A DNA stretch of 64,000 bases from Diplolepis rosae (lineage: Eukaryota; Arthropoda; Insecta; Hymenoptera; Diplolepididae), in the NCBI GenBank assembly GCA_030998225.1, contig JAPYXD010000741.1:1674001-1738000 (forward strand), read 5' to 3'. The position numbers and the translations under genes were made by a program. The notes beneath the pieces were generated by a model that had not been told where the DNA came from, did no database searches, and saw nothing but the letters and a program-made list of their open reading frames with translations. Position 1 is the first letter of the stretch. Every line of letters begins with the position of its first letter. This document shows, piece after piece, positions 9,696-18,585 of this stretch.

Positions 9696-9713
9696 TTCCC
9701 GGCCGATGCACCA
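9696..9713 (-). other. Primer binding site, tRNA-Gly(GCC)
   Basis: The plus strand reads TTCCCGGCCGATGCACCA, identical to the 3' end of insect tRNA-Gly(GCC) including CCA. The minus-strand transcript is thus complementary to 18 nt of that tRNA, which would prime minus-strand DNA synthesis. It fixes the element's orientation and marks the inner edge of the 5' LTR. Confidence 0.9.
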
Positions 9714-9727
9714 GAAAAAAGGAAGTA

Positions 9728-10579
9728 TGTTACGTCACAAATACGTAAATACTTACTTTGATCGAAGATTCCTCGTTTTAAGTTAGGATCGAATGATCCT
9801 CGCTTAGGGATGAGGATAAGTCAATGAAAGACACAATGATTATGAATATAATACAAATTGAATTTATTTTACTGGTTAAAATTTCCGGATATACATTCGT
9901 TAAGACAATTCTTATATAATGTAGGCACAGGCTGGTTGGTACGTAGGTGAGAAAGAGACAAAGAATAAAGATAGAGAGAGAGAGAGGTTCGGTACCTTTA
10001 TGATTCGTAAGTTGTGTTGAGGTTTAATCCACACGGCGGTGAGTTGTAAGTACTGGATCCCCACAGGTGTATTCCAAGTGTGAGAGAGAGACGGAGTTAT
10101 AGGCCGCACAGGTATATTCCGTAAAGGGCGGCGATTCAAATTTACGACACTGTTCGAAGATCTTTACAAGATCTATTCAAGTCTACGATGACTTTTACGA
10201 CTCCCGAACTTGGATTTTAAATTGTCCCAATCGAATTTTATTAATCTCAAACTCAGAGATTTCCGAAGTTAAATTGAAATACCGCACTGGACTATTGTCG
10301 CGAGACCGGTTATAAATCCGAAGGAAAATTTAAGTGTCGAACTAGACGAAGAATTTACTGACTGCTTTCTCTTGGTATGGGCCTCTTTTATATTTTTCTA
10401 TACAAATTGACGGTCAGCAAAAATCGTGACGTAGTCATATCTTCTTAGAGGAGAAGGGGCCCTATACTGCTCCCTACTTCCCCTACTCCCTATTCCCCTT
10501 TATCGATTCTCTCATAGATTTCTAACTCAAACCAGCCTGTGTGTATTATATACATTCAAATACGTCGCGGGACGTGACA
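9728..10579 (-). repeat. 5' long terminal repeat (852 bp)
   Basis: On the minus strand the LTR begins TGTCACGTC at 10579 and ends GACGTAACA at 9728, a short imperfect inverted repeat with the usual TG...CA ends. The outer boundary is sharp because sequence to its right is homologous to env. The inner boundary lies 14 bp from the PBS, a longer gap than usual. The LTR contains a GA-rich run near 9975-9987. ORFs inside it (for example 9912-10139) have no coding character. The partner LTR is outside the window, so the two cannot be compared for age. Confidence 0.8.
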
Positions 10580-10637
10580 TTATATACGTCATTAAGTAAT
10601 GTATCCCAGAATGTTTGTCCATATTCTACGTCTGTAC
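10580..10637 (-). pseudogene. 58-bp fragment of a second env copy
   Basis: Bases 10580-10637 match 630-687 of the envelope ORF at 56 of 58 positions, in the same orientation. The match stops exactly at the LTR edge on one side and at a hAT-like terminus on the other. It is a remnant of an older related element into which both others inserted. It is too short to code. Confidence 0.85.
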
Positions 10638-10760
10638 TAGTGATGGGCGACTGCTCCCTTGACCAGTGGTAAGTAATGTATTACCTGACGTGACGCGGTA
10701 ATTACCGGTCACACTGGTCAGAAGTGGTAATTCTGAATTTTCCCATAATCTGAAAAGTTT
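10638..10760 (+). mobile_element. hAT-like transposon end with palindromic subterminal region
   Basis: The sequence TAGTGATGGGCGACTG resembles the CAGTGATGGGC-type terminal repeat of hAT elements. It begins exactly where env homology breaks. Inside, GACCAGTG and CACTGGTC form an inverted pair about 50 bp apart around repeated GGTAAT/ATTACC words, the kind of subterminal arrangement seen in hAT elements. I did not find the opposite terminus or a transposase, so this may be a truncated or nonautonomous copy. Confidence 0.35.
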
Positions 10761-11461
10761 ATTTGATTAAAAACAGGATTATTTAATAAATGTTAAACTT
10801 TTCAATATAAGTGCAATCAGTTCAACTCAAAGAATTCCTTAAAAGAAGAAAAATAAGGGGAAATGTGAATTTATGGCCAATTTAGCAGACGACAAACATA
10901 CTTTTGCTTATCGGTGCAGTGCACATTAGGGTGGTCCAAAATGGCGACTTTTAAATAAATGCAAACGACCCTCCCCAAAAAGTTTCGAAATCCAAAAAAA
11001 TAAAGGTCCTATTTTTTCTTTTTTCAAAATTTTGATTTTATATGGTGCCTATATATAATATATATATAATATATATAATTGTTCAGGGTTAGGGAAAAGT
11101 TGACATTAAAGTTATAAGGCTTCTAGAGTACTTTTCAGTGAAGAATTTGACCTATCATACATATGGATTTGACGCCCCTAACACACCCCCACGATGCCCT
11201 GAAAACTACCCTTAAATCGAAAAAATGTACATTCTTCAGGAAATTGACTCTTTTAAGCAGTTTATTCTCCTTTTTTTCCGGAAATCATTACTATAGATCT
11301 ATTGGAATGTTTACAAAATTTTTTAGTTAATTTCCATTTATTTAAATAAATTCTAGTTTTTTAAATAATATGTTCTTCTATAAAATTCGTTTTAAATCTG
11401 TTCTCTGAGATCGGAATGGCAGTTTATTATCTGAAAGTAATTTTATTTATTTATTTATTAA
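10761..11461. other. AT-rich noncoding stretch
   Basis: No ORF or RNA gene is convincing. Landmarks are TTAGGGTGGTCCAAAATGG near 10926, which resembles the ends of some insect DNA transposons, and a TA-rich run at about 11050-11080. I could not find an inverted partner for either. Confidence 0.4.
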
Positions 11462-12007
11462 TTTCTTTCTATTGTTTAAACAATTAATTATTATTAATTT
11501 TCTACTTTTTTGCAATTTATGGTAAAAAAGTCAGCTTTTCTTGTGATAAACCTATATATTTTAATTTCAAGGTATCCTCTATACATTATCTAATCAATCC
11601 TAAATTGTTTAAACAAATCCCTATAAGATGATTCTGGCCCAAGAACTGAAGCCTAATGACCATCGTTTGCGTCGGGAGTTCGCGGATTGGGCTCTGGAAT
11701 CAATTGAAAATGATCCCAATTTTCATCAAAAAATCATCTTTTCTGATGAGGCGCATTTTTGGCTCAAGTCTCGGGGGACATTTGGCCGATATATTGTTTA
11801 AATCATAAATGGCATAGAATATCCAATATAATAAAAAAGATTTCGATCAATTCCGAATGAATATTCAGTGTTTTTTTTCAATTTCAAAACATATCACTCT
11901 TATTGGGAAACCCTTTATAGGTTTATCACAAGAAAAGCTGACTTTACCATAAATTGCAAAAAAGTAGAAAATTAATAATAATTAATTGTTTAAACAATAG
12001 AAAGAAA
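11462..12007. mobile_element. Inverted-repeat element (~545 bp) around a transposase remnant
   Basis: The left arm 11462-11556 and right arm 11916-12007 are reverse complements over about 92-95 bp, with a few-base indel (GGTAAAAAAG versus GGTAAAG). Both begin from the outside TTTCTTTCTATTGTTTAAAC. The middle holds a transposase fragment. This looks like an internally deleted, nonautonomous derivative of a Tc1/mariner-type transposon. Confidence 0.72.
11628..11801 (+). pseudogene. Tc1/mariner-superfamily transposase fragment (57 codons)
   Basis: A short frame from ATG to TAA contains LKPNDHRLRREFADWAL, then KIIFSDEAHFWL. The second is the block that carries the middle catalytic Asp in insect Tc1/mariner (IS630) transposases of the kind often annotated Tc3-like. 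A full transposase is about 340 residues. The N-terminal DNA-binding domain, the first catalytic Asp and the last acidic residue are absent, so it cannot act alone. It lies inside the inverted-repeat element and gives that element its family. Confidence 0.75.
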
Positions 12008-12419
12008 AATTTTTACTCAAAATTTAATGATAAAAAAAATGTTTTCTTCAAACAAATTGATTTTTTGAAAAAACGCCATGTTTGAAAAATCTGAAAAAAT
12101 TCATAGTGATAGCCGCAAGTATTACTCAAATTTTAGGTATACAGAGTGGGCACGAGTGGGTTGCAGAATAGGGAATATAATTGGGAGTAGTTTAGTATAC
12201 GAAATACCGCCCAACATGCACTTTCGCTATTCGAAAAGATCTTTTTCAGGCGTTTTTTTTAAATTCGCGCCAGCTCGGAAAAGGTCGTGCATGTCTTGCG
12301 CATGTCTGTTCGCTTTTTTCTAGGTCGGTAATAGTGAATCCTGTCCATATTTAATTTTAAATATGGTACAGGTTAGGTTTTCAAATTTCATTTTTGAAAA
12401 AATAGTAAAAATATTAAAC
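12008..12419. other. Spacer between two inverted-repeat elements
   Basis: No gene recognised. The stretch is less AT-rich than its surroundings around 12140-12320. The 81-codon frame at 12078-12323 has no domain and low-quality composition. Confidence 0.4.
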
Positions 12420-12880
12420 TTAAAAGTGTCATGTTTTAAAAATATTGTCGAAAGTGCGGCAGAATTTTAAACAACAGTGAGTGAATTTATTATTCAGACA
12501 CACAAGTGTAAATAGTTGAAAATTGGAATCAAGTGTGACAGCAAGAAGCTCAGCTTTGTAGTGTGTGATAAAAAATATAAATTTTAACCAAATAAAGAGC
12601 TTTGTTGCTCTAAAAGATTGATAAATGAGAACAGGAATGATTTATGGCATGTAGAATGGTAAGATTTTAAATCTCTATGATAAAAAACATTGAATATTTT
12701 TTTAATGTAAAATTTTCAATTACAATAATATGTTTTAAATTTTCAGAAAAATATCTACTCACTTCAAATGAAGTTAAAAAAAATTTTAAATTTTTGATTT
12801 GACGGGAAATTCAGATATTTTTTATTTCACTTAAAATGATTTTCTTGAAAAGAGACGTTTACTTTGTGAAATGTTTTTCT
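12420..12880 (+). repeat. Left arm of the long inverted repeat
   Basis: Pairs with 14684-15143. Conserved landmarks include GTGCGGCAGAATTTTAAAC near the outer end and GAGACGTTTACTTTGTGAAA at the inner end. Confidence 0.8.
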
Positions 12881-12996
12881 ACATTCTCATCATGGATGAG
12901 AAGGTATTGGTTTTATGTGAAAAATGACTTTCGAAATTTTCATCAAATCTTTACGTTTTGAGACCCCCTGAGTCAGAAAAAATGGTTTTTACGAAA

Positions 12997-12997
12997 G

Positions 12998-13036
<39 letters not shown>

Positions 13037-13037
13037 A
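12997..13037 (+). repeat. (CTGT)n microsatellite
   Basis: About ten CTGT units without interruption, inside the long-inverted-repeat element. Tetranucleotide tracts of this kind are often seen within nonautonomous insect DNA elements. Confidence 0.95.
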
Positions 13038-13279
13038 GTAGGTCGTGTGCGGCATAACTCTCGATAGAATTATCAGATTGAATTGAGCTTCGGTAAACTT
13101 TATCGGAGCCGAAAAAGTAAGGACAAGTTCGTTAACCAGCCACATGCAATCAAAATTGAGTGGTTGAGCACTACTTTTGTGTTTTTGAAAATAATTTTTT
13201 GAAAAAATAAAAAATTTTAATACTGGTTTTACATAGTGCTCATAAATCTCTAAAAATTATCCTGATAACATTTTTTGAT

Positions 13280-13880
13280 TAAATCAAAATTATAAATGTT
13301 ACAGCATATTCAAATTCGAAAAAAGTCAATATCAAAATTCCATTTTCCAGTTAAATTATACGAGATACGAAAAAACGTTATGATACAATATTATTTTCTA
13401 CATAAAGACCTACAAATTTGAATAGTAACATTTTTTCATAAGATGCATATTTTTCTTTTTAATTAAAAAAAAAACTACTGAAAATCCAAAATTCAATTTT
13501 TTAACAATAATATGTAAAATACGAAAAAAACGTAAGAATGCAAAGTTGTTCATTTCGAAAAGATCTACAATTTTTGTTTGACATAGTTTCTGATAAAACA
13601 TATATTTTCCGTTTCAATTCCAAAAATACGATTAAAATTTAAAAATTCCATTTTTTAGACAAAATATTTGAGATACAAAAAAAAGTTTAGATGAAAAATT
13701 ATTTGCCTGAATGAGGTCTACAAATTCTCATTAAGACATTTGGGACAGGATGTATTTTTTTTTATTTGATTTTTAATATTCAAAAAATTCGATTTTTTTC
13801 ACCAAAATATGTGAGATACGAAATAAGCGTTGTTCTGTAAAATCGTTTCCTTAAATGAGGTCTACGATTGTTTTTTTCTT
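13280..13880. repeat. Degenerate ~150-bp tandem repeats
   Basis: The landmark GAGATACGAAAAAACGTT recurs in diverged form near 13361, 13516, 13670 and 13812, each followed by a variant of AAATGAGGTCTACAATT. The spacing is about 142-155 bp. The copies are AT-rich and carry many changes, so the array is old. Confidence 0.65.
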
Positions 13881-13954
13881 TTTGAGAGATTTGGAAGAAA
13901 ATAAATTATTTTAATCATGTAATTTATTAAAAAGTTACTGAAATGTATACAGAA

Positions 13955-14297
13955 AATCGAGCGCGAAGCGCGAGCGTCATGATGAGAATGTGTTCCTTAA
14001 GGCTGATAGAGCCTTAAGTAAATTGAATTTCCTGTTTCACTTAAAATCAAAAAGAAATTGAGTGACTGAGAAAATGTGTAATTCACATCATCTGTAATAT
14101 TATTATAAAATTTGTTTGAGCTTCAGTATCAAATTATAAGAAATAAACATAAATGTATGCGAAGAGCACAAGACCGAGCGCGAAGCGCGAGGTCCAGAAA
14201 GAACGGAGCGCGAAGCGCGACGATCGAATCGCGCGCCCCAGGCGCGCTCAAACTTGCGCGCGAAGCGCGCAATGAGAATGTGCCCGCGAAGCGGGCA
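13955..14297. repeat. Clustered GC palindromes (GCGCGAAGCGCG type)
   Basis: The short palindrome GAGCGCGAAGCGCGA appears near 13958, 14175 and 14205. Related hairpins GCGCGCCCCAGGCGCGC, GCGCGCGAAGCGCGC and CCCGCGAAGCGGG follow up to about 14297. Each could form a tight hairpin with a 2-4 nt loop. They stand out sharply in AT-rich DNA. The overlapping frames at 14112-14335 are by-products of these palindromes and are not genes. Confidence 0.8.
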
Positions 14298-14300
14298 GAT

Positions 14301-14686
14301 TTTTTCTTTTTCAGAAAGAGTGAAAAATGAAGCAAGAGGGAAAAATAAAAGATTTAAGAACTAAAATTGTGTAGGTATTTATGTTTCTTATAAGTTGCCG
14401 TAGCAAAAGTACATAAATAATAATGTAATAATACTTTGAAATATCTTAAAGCTAAACTTTATAATTTATCATTCTGAACAAAATATCAAAACACTAACTG
14501 ATGTTTATGTAATCAAATCCTCGATAGCCATTGATTAGTGTAAAAATTGTTCCCGGGACTAGAAGAAAGGTTTCAAAATTCTGCAAACTGGCTCTTTAAA
14601 TAATTTAATAATTTAATAATTTAAAATTAAATCTTTTATTTTTCCCTGTTGCTTCATTTTTCACTCTTTCTGAAAAAGAGAAAAAA
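14301..14686. repeat. Nested inverted repeat (~52-58 bp arms)
   Basis: Arms at about 14301-14352 and 14628-14686 are near-perfect reverse complements (TTCAGAAAGAGTGAAAAATG on the left), with about 275 bp between them. It lies within the larger element and its right arm touches that element's right long arm. Confidence 0.75.
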
Positions 14687-15143
14687 CATTTCACAAAGTA
14701 AACGTCTCTTTTCAAGAAAATCATTGTAAGTGAAATAAAAAATACTTATCTGAATGTTCCGTCAAATTAAAAATTTTTAGATTTTTTAACTTCATTTGAA
14801 GTGAGTAGATATTCTTCTGAAAATTTAAAACATATTATTGTAATTGAAAATTTTATATTAAAAAAATATTCAATGTTTTTTATCATAGAGATTTAAAATC
14901 TTACCATTCTCCATGCCATAAATCATTCTTGTTCTCATTTATCAATCTTTTAGAGCAACAAAGCTCTTTATATGTTTAAAATTTATATTTTTTATCCCAC
15001 ACTACTAAAGGTGAGCTTCTTGCTGTCATACTTGATACCAATTTTCAACTATTTACACTTGTGTGTCTGAATAATAAATTCACTCACTGTTGTTTAAAAT
15101 TCTGCCGCACTTTCGACAATATTTTTAAAACATGACACTTTTA
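14684..15143 (-). repeat. Right arm of the long inverted repeat
   Basis: Reverse complement of 12420-12880 with modest divergence. It ends at AGTGTCATG-type sequence and is followed at once by the inverted 438-bp-type unit. Confidence 0.8.
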
Positions 15144-15485
15144 ATTAATAATTTTCGATGTTACCGGTATTATAATATTTGAGGAAAGTAGATGGCCTTT
15201 CCGGTTTTGTATCATTATTTAAGTTAGTGAAATATGATCAATAAATAATATTTTTAGATGGTAGAACATTTTTAAGACCGAAAAAAATTTGAAAGCGTGC
15301 ATCTTGCATGTGTCGGAAGGAATCGAACCTCCGAATATACTTATAGTATTATAGTATACTTCATAATTTGTCATTTTAAAAAAATTTCAAAAACCCTCAC
15401 AAAAAATTATACAAAACCGAAAAGGCCATCTACTTTCCTCAAATACTATAATACCGGTAACATCGAAAATTATAAATTAATTATC
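15141..15485. repeat. Inverted unit at the head of the 438-bp array
   Basis: Bases 15149-15341 are the reverse complement of part of the 438-bp unit, including the T-arm motif (GGAATCGAACCTCC near 15319). Bases 15409-15485 return in the direct orientation, so 15141-15211 and 15409-15485 form a palindrome with a ~200-bp loop. This marks an inversion at the array's left edge. Confidence 0.78.
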
Positions 15486-18400
15486 TGGCCTAAAACCTCA
15501 ACAACATCTTAAGAATATACAGAATTGGTAAATTTACCAACTAAGATTGTCGGTTCACAAAAGTGTTCGCAATCAGACCCAATAGAGGTCACGTTAAGCC
15601 CTCATTTTCGTTCAAATAAACATCTAAACTGAAAAGTGAAATACACCGAAAATTATTTGAAATGCTATAAACGGTGTTGGCTTGGTGCGTTTATCACATT
15701 AAGTCCCCGGAAAGGCAAGTATATTCGGAGGTTCGATTCCTCCTGACACATGCAAGATGCACGCTTTCAAATCTTTTTCGGTCTTAAAAATATTCTACCA
15801 TCTAAAAATATTATTTATTTATCATATTTCACTGACTTAAATAATTATACAAAACCGTAAAGCCCATCTAGTTTCCTCAAATACTATAATACCGGTAACA
15901 TCGAAAATTATTAATTAATTATCTTGCCTGAAACCTCAAAAACATGTTCAGAATATACAGAATTGGTAAATTTACCATCTAAGATTGTCGGTTCACGAAA
16001 GTGTTTTCAATCAGACCCAATAGAGGTCACTTTAAGCCTTAATTTTCATTCAAATAATCGTCTAAACTGAAAAGGGAAATATACCGCAAAATATTTGAAA
16101 TGCTGTAAGCGGTATTGGCTTGGTGCGTTTATCACAGTAAATCCCCGGAAAGGCAAGTATATTCGGAGGTTCGATTCCTCCTGACACATGCAAGATGCAC
16201 GCTTTCAAATTTTTTTCAGTCTTAAAAATATTCTTCCATCTAAAAATATTATTTATTTATCATATTTCACTGACTTTAATAATTATACAAAACCGGAAAG
16301 GCCATCTACTTTACTCAAATACTATCATACCGGTAAATTCGGAAATTATTAATCAATCATCTAGCCTAAAACCTCAACAACATCTTAAGAATGTACAGAA
16401 TTGGTAAATTTAAAATCTAAGATTGCCTGTTCACGAAAGTGTTCGCAATCAGACCCAATAGAGGTCACTTCAAGCCTTAATTTTCATTAAAATAAACATC
16501 TAAACTGATAAGTGAAATATACCGCAAAATATTTGAAATGCTGTAAGCGGTATTGGCTTGGTGCGTTTATCACAGTAAATCCCCGGAAAGGCAAGTATAT
16601 TCGGAGGTTCGATTCCTCTTGACACATGGAAGATGCACGCTTTCAAATTTTTTTCGGTCTTAAAAATATTCTACCATCTAAAAATATTATTTATTTATCA
16701 TATTTCACTGACTTAAATAATTATACAAAACCGTAAAGCCCATCAACTTTCCTCAAATACTATAATACCGGTAACATCGAAAATTATTAATTAATTATCT
16801 GGCCTAAAACCTCAACAACATCTTAAGTATATACAGAATTGGTAAATTTACCATCTAAGATTGTTGATTCACGAATGTGTTCGCAATCAGACCCAATAGT
16901 GGTCACTTCAAGCCTTAATTTTCATTAAAATAAACATCTAAACTGATAAGTGAAATATACCGAAATTTATTTGAATAGTTGTAAGCGGTGTTGGCTTGGT
17001 GCTTTTATTACAGTATGTCCCCGGAAAGGCAAGTATATTCGGAGGTTCGATTCCTCTTGACACATGGAAGATGCACGCTTTCAAATTTTTTTCGGTCTTA
17101 AAAATAATCTACCATCTCAAAATATTATTTATTTATCATATTTCACTGACTTAAATAAGTATACATAAGCGGAAAGGCCATCTACTCTCCTCGAATACTA
17201 TAATAACGGTAACATCGAAAATTATTAATTAATTATCTGGCCTAAAACCTCAACAACATCTTAAGAATATACAGAATTGGTAAATTTACCATCTAAGATT
17301 GTCGGTTCACGAAAGTTTTCGCAGTCAGACCCAAGAGATTTCACTTTAAACCCTAATTATCATTTAAATAAACATGTACACTGAAAAGTGAAATATACCG
17401 AAAATTATTTGAAATGCTGTAAGCGGTGTTGGCGTTGTGCGTTTATCACAGTAAGTCCCCGGAAAGGCAAGTGTATTCGAAGGTTCGATTCCTCCTGACA
17501 CATGCAAGATGCACGCTTTCAAATTTTTTTCGGTCTTCAAAATATTCTACCATCTAAAAATAATATTTATTTATCATATTTCACTAACTTAAATAAGTAT
17601 ACATAACAGGAAAGGCCATCTACTCTCCTCAAAAACTATAATACCGGTAACATCGAAAATTATTAATTAATTATCTGGCCTAAAACCTCAACAACATCTT
17701 AAGAATGTACAGAATTGGTAAATTTACCATCTAAGATTGTCAGTTCACGAAAGTGTTTGCAATCAGACCCAATAGAGGTCACTTTAAGCCCTAATTTTCA
17801 TTCAAATAAACACCTAAACTGAAAAGTGAAATATACCGCAAATTATTTGAAATGCTGTAAGCGGTGTTGGCGTTGTGCGTTTATCACAGTAAGTCCCCGG
17901 AAAGGCAAGTGTATTCGAAGGTTCGATTCCTCCTGACACATGCAAGATGCACGCTTTCAAATTTTTTTCGGTCGTAAAAATATTTTACCATGTTAAAATA
18001 TTATTTATTTATTATATTTCACTGACGTAAATAATTATACAAAACCGGAAAGGCCATCTACCTTCCTCAAATACTAGAATACCGGTAATATCGAAAATTA
18101 TTAATCATATATCTGGCCTAAAACCTCAACAACATCTTAAGAATATACAGAATTGGTAAATTTACCATCTAAGATTGTCGGTTCACGAAAGTGTTCGCAA
18201 TCAGACCCAATAGAGGTCACTTTAAGCCCTAATTTTCATTCAAATAAACACCTAAACTGAAAAGTGAAATATACAGCAAATTATTTGAAATGCTGTAAGC
18301 GGTGTTGGCTTGGTGCGTTTATCACAGTAATTTTCCGGAAAGGCAAGTGTATTCGGATGTTCGATTCCTCCTGACATGTGCAAGATGCACGCTTTCAAAT

Positions 18401-18585
18401 TTTTTCGGTCTTAAAAATATTGTATTATCTAAAAATATTATTTATTTATCATATTTCACTGTCGTAAATAATTATACAAAACCCGAAAGGCCATCTACTT
18501 TCCTCAAATAGTATAATACCGGTAATATCGAAAATTATTAATAAATTATCTGGCCTAAAACCTGAACAACATCTTAAGAATATAC
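15395..18585 (+). repeat. 438-bp tandem array with tRNA-like modules (about 7 units)
   Basis: The landmark TGACACATG begins at 15744, 16182, 16620, 17058, 17496, 17934 and 18372 (the last with a diverged tail), a constant 438-bp step. Each unit also carries CATCTACTTTCCTC, ACCGGTAACATCG and AGACCCAATAGAGGTCAC in the same order. Divergence between units is low. Small ORFs inside (for example 15297-15512, 16195-16407, 18302-18511) are not conserved frames. The array ends abruptly at 18585. Confidence 0.93.
15671..18400 (+). other. tRNA-like pol III module, repeated in each 438-bp unit
   Basis: Each unit has an A-box-like TGGCTTGGTGC (starts 15678, 16116, 16554, 16992, 17430, 17868, 18306; units 5 and 6 read TGGCGTTGTGC). 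About 52 bp later comes a T arm GGAGGTTCGATTCCTCC, with a 5-bp stem and 7-nt loop, that contains the B box GGTTCGATTCC. A T-run of 5-7 follows about 35 bp after that, a possible pol III terminator. The 5' acceptor strand does not pair well with the 3' side, so this is tRNA-derived rather than a working tRNA. Unit 5 and 6 T stems are changed to GAAGG. Transcription is not shown. Confidence 0.55.

Larger units (their letters stand above)
1..10579 (-). mobile_element. Ty3/gypsy retrovirus-like LTR element with env and CARD ORFs (partial)
   Basis: One element read right to left on the minus strand: 5' LTR, primer binding site, leader, gag, protease, reverse transcriptase, RNase H, AT-hook linker, integrase, CARD ORF, envelope-like ORF. 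The 3' LTR and the end of env lie beyond base 1. The PR-RT-RNaseH-IN order and the GPY/F module at the integrase end place it in Ty3/gypsy, and an env after pol gives it the layout of insect errantivirus-like elements. Gag and pol are broken: a stop at 8210-8212, a frame change near 6310-6330, a TGA at 6124-6126, and frame changes near 4095-4140 and 3465-3490. It is therefore probably not autonomous as it stands. Right of the LTR lies a fragment of another env, which suggests insertion into an older copy. Confidence 0.93.
12420..15143. mobile_element. Long-inverted-repeat (foldback-type) element, ~2.7 kb
   Basis: The arms 12420-12880 and 14684-15143 are reverse complements over about 460 bp with scattered substitutions and small indels. 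The outer end reads TTAAAAGTGTCATG on each side. No transposase ORF lies inside. The interior has a (CTGT)n tract, degenerate ~150-bp repeats, GC palindromes and a smaller nested inverted repeat. It fits a nonautonomous foldback-like DNA element; I cannot name a family. The right end abuts the inverted tRNA-like unit. Confidence 0.72.

Noticed and set aside
9912..10139. 75-aa ORF in the LTR
   Set aside because: Low-complexity (Ser-Leu from GA repeats), entirely inside the LTR.
14112..14335. Overlapping 72- and 68-aa ORFs on both strands
   Set aside because: Created by the GCGCGAAGCGCG palindromes, which read alike on both strands.
15671..15750. A functional tRNA gene in each 438-bp unit
   Set aside because: The T arm is perfect, but the acceptor stem does not pair and no clear anticodon arm is present. 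Kept only as a tRNA-like module.
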